Positions 1 through 6,121 of a stretch of 8,473 nucleotides of DNA are shown here, piece after piece. Made by a program: the position numbers and the translations under genes. The DNA is from Beijerinckiaceae bacterium (lineage in GTDB: Bacteria; Pseudomonadota; Alphaproteobacteria; Rhizobiales; Beijerinckiaceae). Each line of letters opens with the position of its first letter. Position 1 is the stretch's first letter. The notes below the pieces were generated by a model that worked only from the letters and a program-made list of their open reading frames with translations, had not been told where the DNA came from and did no database searches. The stretch covers positions 1 through 8,473 of the forward strand of contig CANCSY010000130.1 in assembly GCA_947380915.1 (NCBI GenBank). The letters run 5' to 3'.

Positions 1-282
1 GTGGACAACAATGTGCATGTGATCGGCGTGTCATCGCTGGCGGCGGGCCATCTGACGCTTGTGCCGCAAGTGAAAGCGGCCCTGCGGCAGGCCGGGCGCG
101 AGGACATCATGATCGTGGTGGGCGGCGTGATCCCCCCGCAGGACATGGACGAACTGCGCGCCAACGGCGCATCGGCCATCTTCCCCCCGGGCACGGTGAT
201 CGCGGAAGCCGCCGCGCAGATTCTGGACGAGCTGAACGCGCGGCTGGGCTATGCGCAGAAGGAGCGGCTGGCGGGGGAGTGA
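1..282 (+). CDS. scpA: Methylmalonyl-CoA mutase, C-terminal fragment (cobalamin-binding domain)
   Basis: This is the last 93 codons of the large, adenosylcobalamin-dependent subunit of methylmalonyl-CoA mutase. The enzyme interconverts (R)-methylmalonyl-CoA and succinyl-CoA at the end of propionate, odd-chain fatty acid and Val/Ile breakdown. The frame is open from base 1 and stops with TGA at 280-282, so the catalytic barrel and the upstream part of the B12 domain, including the DxHxxG motif, lie outside the window. What is visible is the end of the Rossmann-like B12 domain: VIGVSSLAAGH (8-18), IMIVVGGVIPPQD (36-48) and FPPGTVIAEAA (61-71), each typical of the family. The GTG at base 1 is an internal valine, not a start. 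A second, degenerate copy of its last 42 codons lies at 1099-1224. The family assignment is secure; the symbol follows alphaproteobacterial usage (mutA/bhbA also occur). Confidence 0.93.
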   Translation: MDNNVHVIGVSSLAAGHLTLVPQVKAALRQAGREDIMIVVGGVIPPQDMDELRANGASAIFPPGTVIAEAAAQILDELNARLGYAQKERLAGE

Positions 283-289
283 GCTGATA

Positions 290-434
290 CCCTCCCCCTC
301 GTGGGGAGGGTCGGCGCGCGTAGCGCGACGGGGTGGGGGGTGCGCGCGGCTGATCGGGAGCGCAGTTGCAAAAGCCGCTCATTTCAAAGATTTCGCACCC
401 CCCACCCCGCACCCCTCCCCACGAGGGGGAGGGG
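290..434. repeat. REPIN-like pair of inverted GC-rich palindromes
   Basis: Two hairpins sit in mirror orientation. The first is ccctcccc (290-297), loop ctcgt, ggggaggg (303-310). The second is ccctcccc (413-420), loop acgag, ggggaggg (426-433). A second block, ggggtggggggtgcg (330-344), has its exact reverse complement at 394-408. The whole element can therefore fold as one long cruciform or as two separate stems around a unique centre (345-393). The left arm carries about 19 extra bases (311-329) between its two blocks, against 4 bases (409-412) on the right. This is the build of REP doublets (REPINs), short non-autonomous elements spread by RAYT transposases; similar C/G-rich units are common between genes in alphaproteobacteria and xanthomonads. 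No RAYT is in this window. It starts 8 bp after the scpA stop, so it may also protect or end that mRNA, although no T-tract follows. Confidence 0.75.
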
Positions 435-476
435 AAGCGGCTGGCGTTTCGCGAAATAATTCAGATTTCTGGCGCC

Positions 477-1058
477 CTATAGATCCCCCAGCCGCACCAA
501 AAACCCCGGCGCGGTCGCGTGGGTCAGGGCATGCTCGGCGTCATGGGTCTCGCGCTGCGTCCACGCGCCCTCGATGGGGTCGCGGAAGACATGGGTGACG
601 CGTTTGTTCGCGTCGATGACCCAAAATTCCCGCACGCCATATTTCGCATAGACGCCCGCCTTGAGATTGAGATCCTTGGCCAGCGTCGTATCCGCGACTT
701 CGATGGCGAGCAGCATGTCGGGGCCGCGCACCTCGCGCGTGTTCATCATGGGGAAGATCGAGAGATCGGGATCGACCACGGTGATTTTGGACAGATAAGC
801 GGAGGTCTCCACCCCAAGCTGAAGATGGTCGGGCAAGGCGCGAGACAGCGCCCGATTGAGCGCCAGCTTGATCCGCTCGTGAGGGAAGTTCTTGGCCTGC
901 ATCCAGACAATCTCTCCCTCGATCAACTCAAAGCGATCATCCTCGTCAAGCACCCCCGCCTGAGTCATGCGCTCGATGTCGTCGATGGTGAAAGCCATGC
1001 GGTCGAACCCATCAGCCGCATGAGTCGCCCTGATCTGTCTGCCCGGCATGAGGTTCAT
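477..1058 (-). CDS. Uma2 family (DUF820) PD-(D/E)xK nuclease-fold protein
   Basis: This is a 193-aa protein of the Uma2/DUF820 family. The family has a restriction-endonuclease-like fold, is abundant in cyanobacteria and scattered elsewhere, and its members mostly lack a known role. The family order is visible: FELIEGEIV (43-51), then VDPDLSIF (96-103) with D98, then LLAIEVADTTLAKD (116-129) with E120, and LKAGVYAKYGVREFWVID (132-149) with K133. D98, E120 and K133 are the likely metal and catalytic residues, so the active site looks intact. The ATG at 1058 is chosen because GGAG lies about 6 bases upstream; M4 and M21 are alternatives, and most relatives would begin near M21. The gene is convergent with scpA and lies between the intact scpA 3' end and its degraded copy, with a REPIN-like repeat on the other side. 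This suggests an acquired gene. A nuclease function is inferred from fold only. Confidence 0.85.
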   Translation of the reverse strand: MNLMPGRQIRATHAADGFDRMAFTIDDIERMTQAGVLDEDDRFELIEGEIVWMQAKNFPHERIKLALNRALSRALPDHLQLGVETSAYLSKITVVDPDLSIFPMMNTREVRGPDMLLAIEVADTTLAKDLNLKAGVYAKYGVREFWVIDANKRVTHVFRDPIEGAWTQRETHDAEHALTHATAPGFLVRLGDL

Positions 1059-1090
1059 GGGTTGCTCCGGCGGTTCGCCCTGCCTTGCTT

Positions 1091-1118
1091 AAAATAGCAT
1101 GGACGAGCGAACCAGCAA
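1091..1118 (-). promoter_or_regulatory. Candidate promoter of the Uma2 gene
   Basis: On the minus strand TTGCTG (1118-1113) is followed after 16 bp by TATTTT (1096-1091), about 33 bp upstream of the ATG at 1058. It overlaps the start of the scpA 3'-end copy, so the -35 would span the insertion junction. The match is moderate. Confidence 0.35.
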
Positions 1119-1224
1119 GGGCGCCTCCGCCATCTTCCCCCCGGGCACGGTGATCGCGGAGGCGGCCGCGCAGATTCTGGACGAGCTGAACGCGCCGCTG
1201 GGCTATGCGCAGAAGGAGCGGCCC
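1099..1224 (+). pseudogene. Degenerate duplicate of the scpA 3' end
   Basis: Bases 1099-1224 align without gaps to 145-270 of the intact scpA end (constant offset 954), at about 88% identity by eye. The encoded text runs GASAIFPPGTVIAEAAAQIL in both copies, and GYAQKER follows further on. The first 20 bases are poorly matched after a shared ATGGACGA. In the well-matched core, from the shared GGC codon on, the third-base changes gca/gcc, tcg/tcc, gaa/gag and gcc/gcg are all synonymous, and only one change alters an amino acid (R to P). The copy has lost the TGA of scpA and, in frame, would run on antisense into the MFS gene to 1302. It has no catalytic domain and no clear ribosome binding site. 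It is a remnant rather than a gene, although an ATG does open the frame at 1099. Confidence 0.85.
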
Positions 1225-1234
1225 GCGCCCGGGT

Positions 1235-2455
1235 CTAAAGCTTCAGCTTCAACTTTTCGCTCCGGTCCACGCTCACGGCGATCACCACCGTCAACAGCAT
1301 GAAGGCCGCCGAGGCGTAGAAGACCCAGACGGGCGCGTGATGGTCCACCAGCATGCCGCCCACGATGGGGGCCACCATGCCGCCGAAGTTGAACCCGGTG
1401 GTGACGATGCCGAAGACGCGGCCCACCGCATCGGGTGGCGAGGCCTGGCGCACCAGCAGGTCGCGCGAGGGCACGATGATCCCCGCCAGCAGGCCTGCCA
1501 GACCTGCAACCAAAATCGTGCCGATCACGCCAAGGTTCACCGCGCCGATCAGGCAGATCAGCAGCGCCGCGCCGGTGAGGCCGGCGGCGGCCATGGTGGA
1601 TTGGTGCTTCAGGCGATCAGCGATGAAGCCGCCGATGATGATGCCCACCACCAGCATGCTCAGGAACACCGTCAGCGCCGTATTGCCCGCGTTCAGCGGC
1701 ATGTCGAAAAGCTGGCTCAGGGCGACCATCATATAGGTCTGGATCATGCCCGTGGACATGCTCAGGGTGGTGAACATGAGGGTCAGCGCGATCACGCCGG
1801 GGGTGACGAGCGACCTCGCGGATGTCTGCGGTTTGGGCGAGGCGAGCCGGGCCTTGAGCCCGCGCTGTTCGCCGGGAATGTCGGGCAGCAGGGGCAGGGT
1901 CAGCACCATGCCGATCAGCCCGGTGACGATGAGGGCGAGGCGCACCCCATCGAGCCAGAGCAGGGTCAGCACCAGCGGGGGCGCGATGGCGAAGCCGATA
2001 TAGCCGGTGAAACTGTGGATCGAATAGGCGCGGCCCATGCGCGCGGGAGGCATTTCGGCCGAGAGGATCGAATAATCGGCCGGGTGATAGACGGCGTTGC
2101 CAAGGCCGATCAGCACCGCGCCCGCAATCAGCATGGGATAGGTGGGGACCAGACCGATCATGATGAAGCCCGCCGAGCCGATCACCACGCCGATGACGAG
2201 CAGCAGGCGCGGCCCGTAGCGGTCCACGATGAAGCCCGTGGGCGCCTGGGTGAGCGCGGAGACCGCGTTCATCACGGTGATGGCGAGGCCCAGTTCCGTA
2301 TAGGAGACATTCAGCAACTCGCGCAGGGCGGGCATCATGGGCGCGAAGGCGAGCCAGTAGTAATGGCTGACCAGATGCACGGCCGAAATGACCACGAGGG
2401 TGCGCAATTCTCGCGATGAACCCAGGCTAGTCGCCGTCGCCGTGCCACTGGTCAT
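1235..2455 (-). CDS. MFS transporter
   Basis: This is a 406-aa major facilitator superfamily permease of the inner membrane, with about 12 hydrophobic segments in two halves joined by a polar loop near residues 198-218 (GEQRGLKARLASPKPQTS). FIVDRYGPRLLL (74-85) is the loop 2-3 motif A (G-x3-D-R-x-G-R type), and FIADRLKHQ is its counterpart in the second half. GNAVYHPADYSILS (about 119-132) resembles the YHPA/FHPA signature seen in fosmidomycin-resistance-like MFS proteins, but the substrate cannot be read from sequence. The ATG at 2455 is preceded by a GGGGAG stretch. The start lies 28 bp after the stop of the amidohydrolase gene on the same strand, so co-transcription is likely. Export of a deacetylated or toxic small molecule is conceivable but only inferred. 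Its stop is 11 bp from the end of the scpA remnant. Confidence 0.88.
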   Translation of the reverse strand: MTSGTATATSLGSSRELRTLVVISAVHLVSHYYWLAFAPMMPALRELLNVSYTELGLAITVMNAVSALTQAPTGFIVDRYGPRLLLVIGVVIGSAGFIMIGLVPTYPMLIAGAVLIGLGNAVYHPADYSILSAEMPPARMGRAYSIHSFTGYIGFAIAPPLVLTLLWLDGVRLALIVTGLIGMVLTLPLLPDIPGEQRGLKARLASPKPQTSARSLVTPGVIALTLMFTTLSMSTGMIQTYMMVALSQLFDMPLNAGNTALTVFLSMLVVGIIIGGFIADRLKHQSTMAAAGLTGAALLICLIGAVNLGVIGTILVAGLAGLLAGIIVPSRDLLVRQASPPDAVGRVFGIVTTGFNFGGMVAPIVGGMLVDHHAPVWVFYASAAFMLLTVVIAVSVDRSEKLKLKL

Positions 2456-2483
2456 GCCGTCCCGCTCCCCGATCAGGCCGACC

Positions 2484-3416
2484 TCAGGCCGCGCCCATCA
2501 TGCGTTTTATATGCGCGCTGGCGGATCGCGCCAGCCCTTGCAGGTCATATCCTCCTTCGAGGACGGACACCAAGCGTCCCCCGGCATATTTGTCGGCGAC
2601 GTCCATGAGCTTCGCCGTGGCCCAGTCGAAGTCCTCCTCGATCAGGCGCAGATTGCCCAGGGGATCGCGCACATGGGCGTCGAAGCCCGCCGAAATGATC
2701 ACCAGATCAGGCCCGAAGGCGTTCATCGCCGGGAGGATGCGCTCCTCCATGGCCTCGCGAAAGGCCTCGCCGCCGTCGCCCGCCCGCAGGGGCGCGTTGA
2801 CGATATTGCCATGCATGCCGGTCTCGCTGACCGCGCCGGTGCCGGGGTAGAGCGGCATCTGGTGGGTGGAGGCGTAGAGCACGGTTGCGTCATTCCAGAA
2901 GATGTCCTGGGTGCCATTGCCGTGGTGCACGTCGAAATCCATGATGGCGACACGCTGCGCCCCGTGGACCGCCTGGGCATGGCGCGCGGCGATGGCGGCG
3001 TTGTTGAAGAAGCAGAAGCCCATGGCGGTCGAGCGTTCCGCATGATGGCCGGGCGGGCGCATGCCCACGAAGGCGTTGTCGCTGCGCCCGGTCATCACCT
3101 CGTCCACGGCAAGGCACGAGGCGCCCACGCCCCGCAGCGCCGCCTCGAGGGTGAAGGGATTCATGGTCGTGTCGCCATCAAGCTGCGCATAGCCGCTGGC
3201 GGGGGCGCTGGACTCGATGTCGGCGATGAAGACTTCAGGATGCGCCCGCAGGATCGCCTCGCGGCTGCCCATGGGGGCGATCTCGCGCGCGAGGGTCTGG
3301 AATTCCTCGCCCTCCAGCATGCGCTCGATGGCGCGCAGCCGGTCCGGGCGTTCGGGATGGCCCTCGCCCATTTCGTGGCGCAGCGCGATGGGATGGGTGA
3401 CGAACAGCGTTTTCAA
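2484..3416 (-). CDS. Histone deacetylase family protein (zinc amidohydrolase)
   Basis: This is a 310-aa enzyme of the arginase/deacetylase fold shared by class I/II histone deacetylases, acetylpolyamine amidohydrolases and AcuC. It hydrolyses an N-acyl amide with a catalytic zinc. Key features are HPERPDRL (20-27); PPGHHA (121-126) with the His pair H124/H125; GFCFFNNAAIAA (133-144); DFDVHHGNGTQ (160-170) with zinc ligands D162 and H164; SAGFDAH (242-248) with zinc ligand D246; and LEGGYDL (286-292) with Y290. All key residues are present. The start is taken as TTG at 3416: AGGA lies 7 bases before it, the protein begins KTLFVTHP as the family does, and the length is typical. An in-frame ATG at 3554 would add 46 residues without family character. 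It is probably in one operon with the MFS gene downstream. The natural substrate is unknown; bacterial members often act on acetylated polyamines or proteins. Confidence 0.92.
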   Translation of the reverse strand: MKTLFVTHPIALRHEMGEGHPERPDRLRAIERMLEGEEFQTLAREIAPMGSREAILRAHPEVFIADIESSAPASGYAQLDGDTTMNPFTLEAALRGVGASCLAVDEVMTGRSDNAFVGMRPPGHHAERSTAMGFCFFNNAAIAARHAQAVHGAQRVAIMDFDVHHGNGTQDIFWNDATVLYASTHQMPLYPGTGAVSETGMHGNIVNAPLRAGDGGEAFREAMEERILPAMNAFGPDLVIISAGFDAHVRDPLGNLRLIEEDFDWATAKLMDVADKYAGGRLVSVLEGGYDLQGLARSASAHIKRMMGAA

Positions 3417-3658
3417 GGCGGCGTCCTGTAAACGGGTTGTGCAGTCTGTCGTCCTCGCGCCGCCCTGTCCATGGGCCAGATCTCGGAGCAAACCTGCGGC
3501 CAAGCTCGCGCAAGCGTGATTGGCCACCTGCCAGACATGGTCCGCCAGTTGCATAAAAGCAACTAGCCCTGCCCTTGTGCGTTGCGGTCGTTTTGCATGC
3601 TGACGGTTGTGCTAAAGGGATCTAATCGGGTGATTCGGTTCCGCCAGGACATGTTTCC

Positions 3659-4261
3659 ATGCTTTTCAAAAAGTTGTCACTTCTTTGCTTCGCCACCCTG
3701 GGTCTGGGCGGCTGCTACGCGACCGTGCCCGATCCGAAGATCTCCGCCCACGACGCCAAGTATCTGGCGATGGTGCCGAATTTCGAAGTGGAAATTGATT
3801 ACCGTCGCTACCAGGTCGATTATTCGACCACCGAGGCCCCCGGCACGATCATCGTCGACACCTCCCTGCACTTCCTCTACTTCATCCTGCCCAATGGCAA
3901 GGCGATCCGTTATGGCGTCGCCACCGGCGCCGAGGCTGCGGGCTGGACCGGCGAGGCCAAGATTGGCCGCAAGGCCGAGTGGCCCCACTGGATGCCCCCC
4001 GCCGACATGCTGGAGCGGTGGCCTCACCTCAAGCCCACGGCCGCCGCTGGCGGCCTCTCGGGCGGCCCGGACAATCCGCTGGGCGCTCGCGCCCTCTATC
4101 TCTACCAGAATGGTCGGGACACGCTTTATCGCATCCACGGCACCAATGAGCCCGAGACCATCGGACATGACGTGTCCTCGGGCTGCATCCGCATGATCAA
4201 CATGGACGTGATCGACCTGTTCAGCCGGGCTGCGGTCGGCGCGAAAGTGATCGTGAAATAG
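3659..4261 (+). CDS. L,D-transpeptidase (YkuD domain) lipoprotein
   Basis: This is a 200-aa periplasmic peptidoglycan-modifying enzyme of the ErfK/YbiS/YcfS/YnhG type. These form 3-3 cross-links between meso-diaminopimelate residues or attach proteins to peptidoglycan. The N-terminus is a lipoprotein signal: two Lys (4-5), a hydrophobic stretch and the lipobox L16-G17-G18-C19, with Tyr at +2 and no Asp, which favours outer-membrane retention. The YkuD domain begins near residue 62 (TIIVDTSLHFLYF). The catalytic part is YRIHGTNEP (157-165) with H160, then SSGCIRM (173-179) with nucleophile C176 and R178. The start is supported by AGGA 9 bases upstream; the out-of-frame ATG at 3651 is ignored. 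The gene diverges from the deacetylase gene across 242 bp. A weak promoter (CTGACG at 3600, 17 bp, TAATCG) may lie there. Paralogues are numerous in alphaproteobacteria, so no gene symbol is given. Confidence 0.93.
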   Translation: MLFKKLSLLCFATLGLGGCYATVPDPKISAHDAKYLAMVPNFEVEIDYRRYQVDYSTTEAPGTIIVDTSLHFLYFILPNGKAIRYGVATGAEAAGWTGEAKIGRKAEWPHWMPPADMLERWPHLKPTAAAGGLSGGPDNPLGARALYLYQNGRDTLYRIHGTNEPETIGHDVSSGCIRMINMDVIDLFSRAAVGAKVIVK

Positions 4262-4270
4262 GCTGCGAGG

Positions 4271-4441
4271 TCAGGCGGCGACGCCCAGGGGATGCGCCGG
4301 TTGCTGACCGCTTGCCTGGGGTTCTTGCAATTCAGCGGCGACAGCTGCGACGCCCAGTTCGCGACAGAGCCTTGCGATGAGATCGCGGGCGTCCTCGCGC
4401 TGGGGAATTGGCGCCCGCTCAGGCTGGGTTTCAGGGGTCAT
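4271..4441 (-). CDS. Hypothetical 56-aa small protein
   Basis: An ATG at 4441 opens a 56-codon frame ending in TGA at 4273-4271. The product starts MTPETQPERAPIPQ, then has a likely amphipathic helix RDLIARLCRELGVAAVAAEL (19-38), and a Gln/Pro/Ala-rich tail (PLGVAA at the end). It has one Cys (26) and no membrane segment. It lies downstream of marR on the same strand (136-bp gap) and its stop is 9 bp from the L,D-transpeptidase stop, so the two genes converge. Evidence for coding is the neat fit into an otherwise empty gap and a helix with regular Leu/Ala spacing. Against it are a weak ribosome binding site (only GAG about 9 bases upstream) and third-base GC of about 60%, lower than its neighbours. 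A TTGACG at 4499-4494 on this strand has no good -10 partner. I do not recognise a family. Confidence 0.5.
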   Translation of the reverse strand: MTPETQPERAPIPQREDARDLIARLCRELGVAAVAAELQEPQASGQQPAHPLGVAA

Positions 4442-4550
4442 GGTGATTACTCATACGCGCACAGGACGCCACGCCCTGTCACGGATGACTTTCCGTCAAC
4501 GGCGGTTAAGCCAATCTTAAACGTGGCCTTTGTCGTCGCGCCTATGGCTT

Positions 4551-4567
4551 GGCTTGGTTAACAAGCC
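4551..4567. terminator. Short hairpin downstream of marR, possible terminator
   Basis: GGCTTG (4551-4556), loop gttaa, CAAGCC (4562-4567) gives a 6-bp stem, 11 bp past the MarR stop codon. There is no T-tract on either side, so it would be a weak intrinsic terminator at best. Confidence 0.3.
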
Positions 4568-4577
4568 GTGGCCGTCT

Positions 4578-5042
4578 TCAGCCCCCCTGCCCGGCGCCGG
4601 GGTCGTCGCTGCGCAGCATCCGGGTCGCCACATGGAGCGACTGGTCCATCTGGGCGAGTTGAACCGGGGTCAGGCGCCCCAGCGTCTCCTCCACGACCGC
4701 AATCCGCGCGGCCGCGCCCCGCCGCGCCTGTTTGCGTCCCTCGTTGGTGAGATAGATCGCATAGGCCCGTTTATCCCCATCGGTCGTGCGGCGCTCGACA
4801 AGGCCCGCCGCCACCATGCGGTCGATAAGCCCGGAGACATTGCCCTTGGTCACATGAAGCTTCTCGGCGAGTTCCTGCTGGTTCACGCCCTCCTGCCGGG
4901 TGAGGGTCGCGAGCACATCGCATTGGGGCAGGGAAAGATTGATCTCCCGCAGGCGCCTGCCGATGGCGGCGGAAAGCCTGCCATGCAGATGGGCCACGCG
5001 AAACCAGACAAGATCAGCTTCCACGGCTTCAGAATGGCTCAT
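4578..5042 (-). CDS. MarR family transcriptional regulator
   Basis: This is a 154-aa winged-helix DNA-binding repressor or activator of the MarR family, which acts as a dimer whose DNA binding is relieved by small ligands or oxidation. The N-terminal helices (5-33) give the dimer interface. LSLPQCDVLATLTRQEGVN (36-54) leads into the helix-turn-helix. QQELAEKLHVTKGNVSGLID (55-74) holds the recognition helix, and the wing is VERRTTDGDKRAYAIYLT (82-99), with the family's D-x-D-K/R signature. C41 is the only Cys and may or may not be redox-active. The C-terminus (121-154) is helical, then ends in a Gly-rich tail. The ATG at 5042 has a GGGG run 7 bases upstream. A good promoter and paired repeats lie just upstream, so autoregulation is likely. 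Possible targets are itself and the divergent DUF1499-uspA genes, but the real target is not visible. Confidence 0.92.
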   Translation of the reverse strand: MSHSEAVEADLVWFRVAHLHGRLSAAIGRRLREINLSLPQCDVLATLTRQEGVNQQELAEKLHVTKGNVSGLIDRMVAAGLVERRTTDGDKRAYAIYLTNEGRKQARRGAAARIAVVEETLGRLTPVQLAQMDQSLHVATRMLRSDDPGAGQGG

Positions 5043-5061
5043 GCTTCAGCCCCAAGAGTAA

Positions 5062-5100
5062 ATTTGTTACAGTTATAATAATTTTGTTTACATTAAGCAA
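5062..5100 (-). promoter_or_regulatory. marR promoter with overlapping TGTAA(A)CAAA repeats
   Basis: On the minus strand TTGCTT (5100-5095), a 17-bp spacer and TATAAC (5077-5072) form a good sigma70-type promoter, with the start expected near 5065, about 23 bp before the ATG. Two similar sequences, TGTAAACAAAA (5092-5082) and TGTAACAAAT (5071-5062), lie 20-21 bp apart, two helical turns. One fills the spacer and the other lies just downstream of the -10. The block is strikingly AT-rich for this genome. This is the layout expected of an autorepressed MarR gene, although the repeats are direct rather than the usual palindrome. Confidence 0.55.
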
Positions 5101-5105
5101 AGGGA

Positions 5106-5153
5106 TTGACGATTGCAACCTTTTCCGATTCGTAGGGGCGTCAAATTGCAACC
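5106..5153 (+). promoter_or_regulatory. Candidate promoter/operator of the DUF1499 gene with ATTGCAACC repeats
   Basis: TTGACG (5106-5111) could be a -35, with TTCGTA (5129-5134) as a poor -10 after 17 bp. An exact 9-base repeat ATTGCAACC occurs at 5112-5120 and 5145-5153, 33 bp apart (about three helical turns). The first copy sits in the spacer and the second downstream of the putative start. It may be a regulator binding pair. The implied leader would be about 125 nt. Confidence 0.3.
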
Positions 5154-5267
5154 ATGGCTCCATCCGGGGCTTTGTGGCGCCTCGACAAAGAGTTAGGGTT
5201 TCTGGGTCGCTGATTTGGCGAATACTGGACCAGCCCATCGAGCCGCAGGTGAAGGCCTGAATCGCCC

Positions 5268-6044
5268 ATGCGTCGTTTGATCCTCGAGGAACCCTGGTCA
5301 GCCGCCGCTCTGTGGAGTCGGCGACTGGCGTTCTTTGCGCTGACCGTGGGGGGCATGTCGGTGGGGCTGGCGCGTAGCGGCCTTGTTGATGTCACTGCGA
5401 TATTTGCGGTTTTCGGCGCGGCGGTGATCGTCGCCTGTTTCGGCCTGCTGCTGGGCGGCGCCGGCTCCGTGGTGATCTGGCGCACCGGACGGCGCGGGGT
5501 CGGCTCCATCGTGGGCGCCGTGCTGCTGGCGGCCTTGTTGCTGGCCTATCCCGCATGGCTTGCGGTGCAGGCCATGCGCCTGCCCGCCCTTACCGACATT
5601 TCGACCGATCTGATCGACCCGCCGGACTTCGCCCGCTCCTCCCGCGCGCTTGGCGCCCGTGAACAGATGTCCCATGAGCCGATCCCGCAGGCCTCGCGCG
5701 AGGCGCAAAGGCGGGCCTATCCCGGCGTCTCCCCGATCATTCTCGATCTGGAGGCCGACGAGGCATGGCAGATCCTGCAAAAGGCGATCGCCGCCCGCAA
5801 GTGGCGGATCGTGGACCAGGTCATGCCGGGCGGGCGCATCGGCATCGGCCATATCGACGCCGTGGACAAGACCCTGCTGATGGGCTTCCCCCAGGATGTG
5901 ACGATCCGCGTGCGGCCTCTGGCGGGCCAGACCCGCATCGACATAAGGTCCGCCTCGCGCTTCGGGCGCCACGACTTCGGCGTGAACGCCCAGCGCATCC
6001 AGCGCTTCGCCCAGGAGCTTCAGACCCAGCTCGACGCGCGCTGA
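5268..6044 (+). CDS. DUF1499 domain-containing membrane protein
   Basis: This is a 258-aa protein with an N-terminal membrane part and a C-terminal DUF1499 domain, a family without a known biochemical function. After a short basic start (MRRLILEEPWS) come about three hydrophobic segments: roughly 20-36, 44-70 and 78-102. The linker ALTDISTDLIDPPDF (107-121) is a family hallmark. The DUF1499 domain covers about 145-255, with DEAWQILQKA, GFPQDVTIRVRPL and RIDIRSASRFGRHDFGVNAQ-type text near the end. The start has the expected N-terminus, but the ribosome binding site is weak (AAGG about 12 bases upstream). The gene precedes uspA on the same strand with a 77-bp gap and is divergent from marR across 225 bp. 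A small hairpin (CGCGC-cttt-GCGCG, 6052-6065) follows the stop. A role in envelope or stress physiology is only suggested by context. Confidence 0.88.
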   Translation: MRRLILEEPWSAAALWSRRLAFFALTVGGMSVGLARSGLVDVTAIFAVFGAAVIVACFGLLLGGAGSVVIWRTGRRGVGSIVGAVLLAALLLAYPAWLAVQAMRLPALTDISTDLIDPPDFARSSRALGAREQMSHEPIPQASREAQRRAYPGVSPIILDLEADEAWQILQKAIAARKWRIVDQVMPGGRIGIGHIDAVDKTLLMGFPQDVTIRVRPLAGQTRIDIRSASRFGRHDFGVNAQRIQRFAQELQTQLDAR

Positions 6045-6109
6045 GTCCGCACGCGCCTTTGCGCGCGATCAATGCGGTCCTGCTGCAAAGCCGTCATTCT
6101 GCCTCGAAC

Positions 6110-6115
6110 AGGAGG
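6110..6115 (+). promoter_or_regulatory. Strong Shine-Dalgarno of uspA
   Basis: AGGAGG ends 6 bases before the ATG at 6122. It fixes this start against the longer frame that opens at 5765 inside the DUF1499 gene. Confidence 0.8.
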
Positions 6116-6121
6116 CGTGTC

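Noticed and set aside
447..456. Perfect palindrome TTTCGCGAAA downstream of Uma2 as a regulator or recombination site
   Set aside because: It is a single 10-bp palindrome with no second copy and no promoter context, so it cannot be told from chance.
519..1097. Plus-strand frame opposite the Uma2 gene
   Set aside because: It is the antisense image of Uma2 and carries no independent motif or start signal.
1205..2419. Long plus-strand frame (404 codons) across the MFS gene
   Set aside because: It is a His/Gln/Gly/Asp-rich antisense shadow typical of high-GC codon bias. The minus-strand frame encodes a clear MFS protein with membrane segments and motifs.
2388..3431. Long plus-strand frame (347 codons) opposite the deacetylase gene
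   Set aside because: It is a shadow frame with no recognisable motifs. The minus strand carries all zinc and catalytic residues of the deacetylase family.
3417..3554. 46-residue N-terminal extension of the deacetylase gene from ATG 3554
   Set aside because: It does not match the family N-terminus and lacks a good ribosome site, while TTG 3416 has one at ideal spacing. Kept only as an alternative.
4269..4308. GGTCAG ... CTGACC inverted repeat after the L,D-transpeptidase gene as terminator
   Set aside because: The 28-base loop and absence of a T-tract make it a poor terminator, and it overlaps the probable small ORF.
6052..6065. CGCGC-cttt-GCGCG hairpin after the DUF1499 gene as terminator
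   Set aside because: The stem is only 5 bp and no T-run follows. Such hairpins are frequent by chance in GC-rich DNA.
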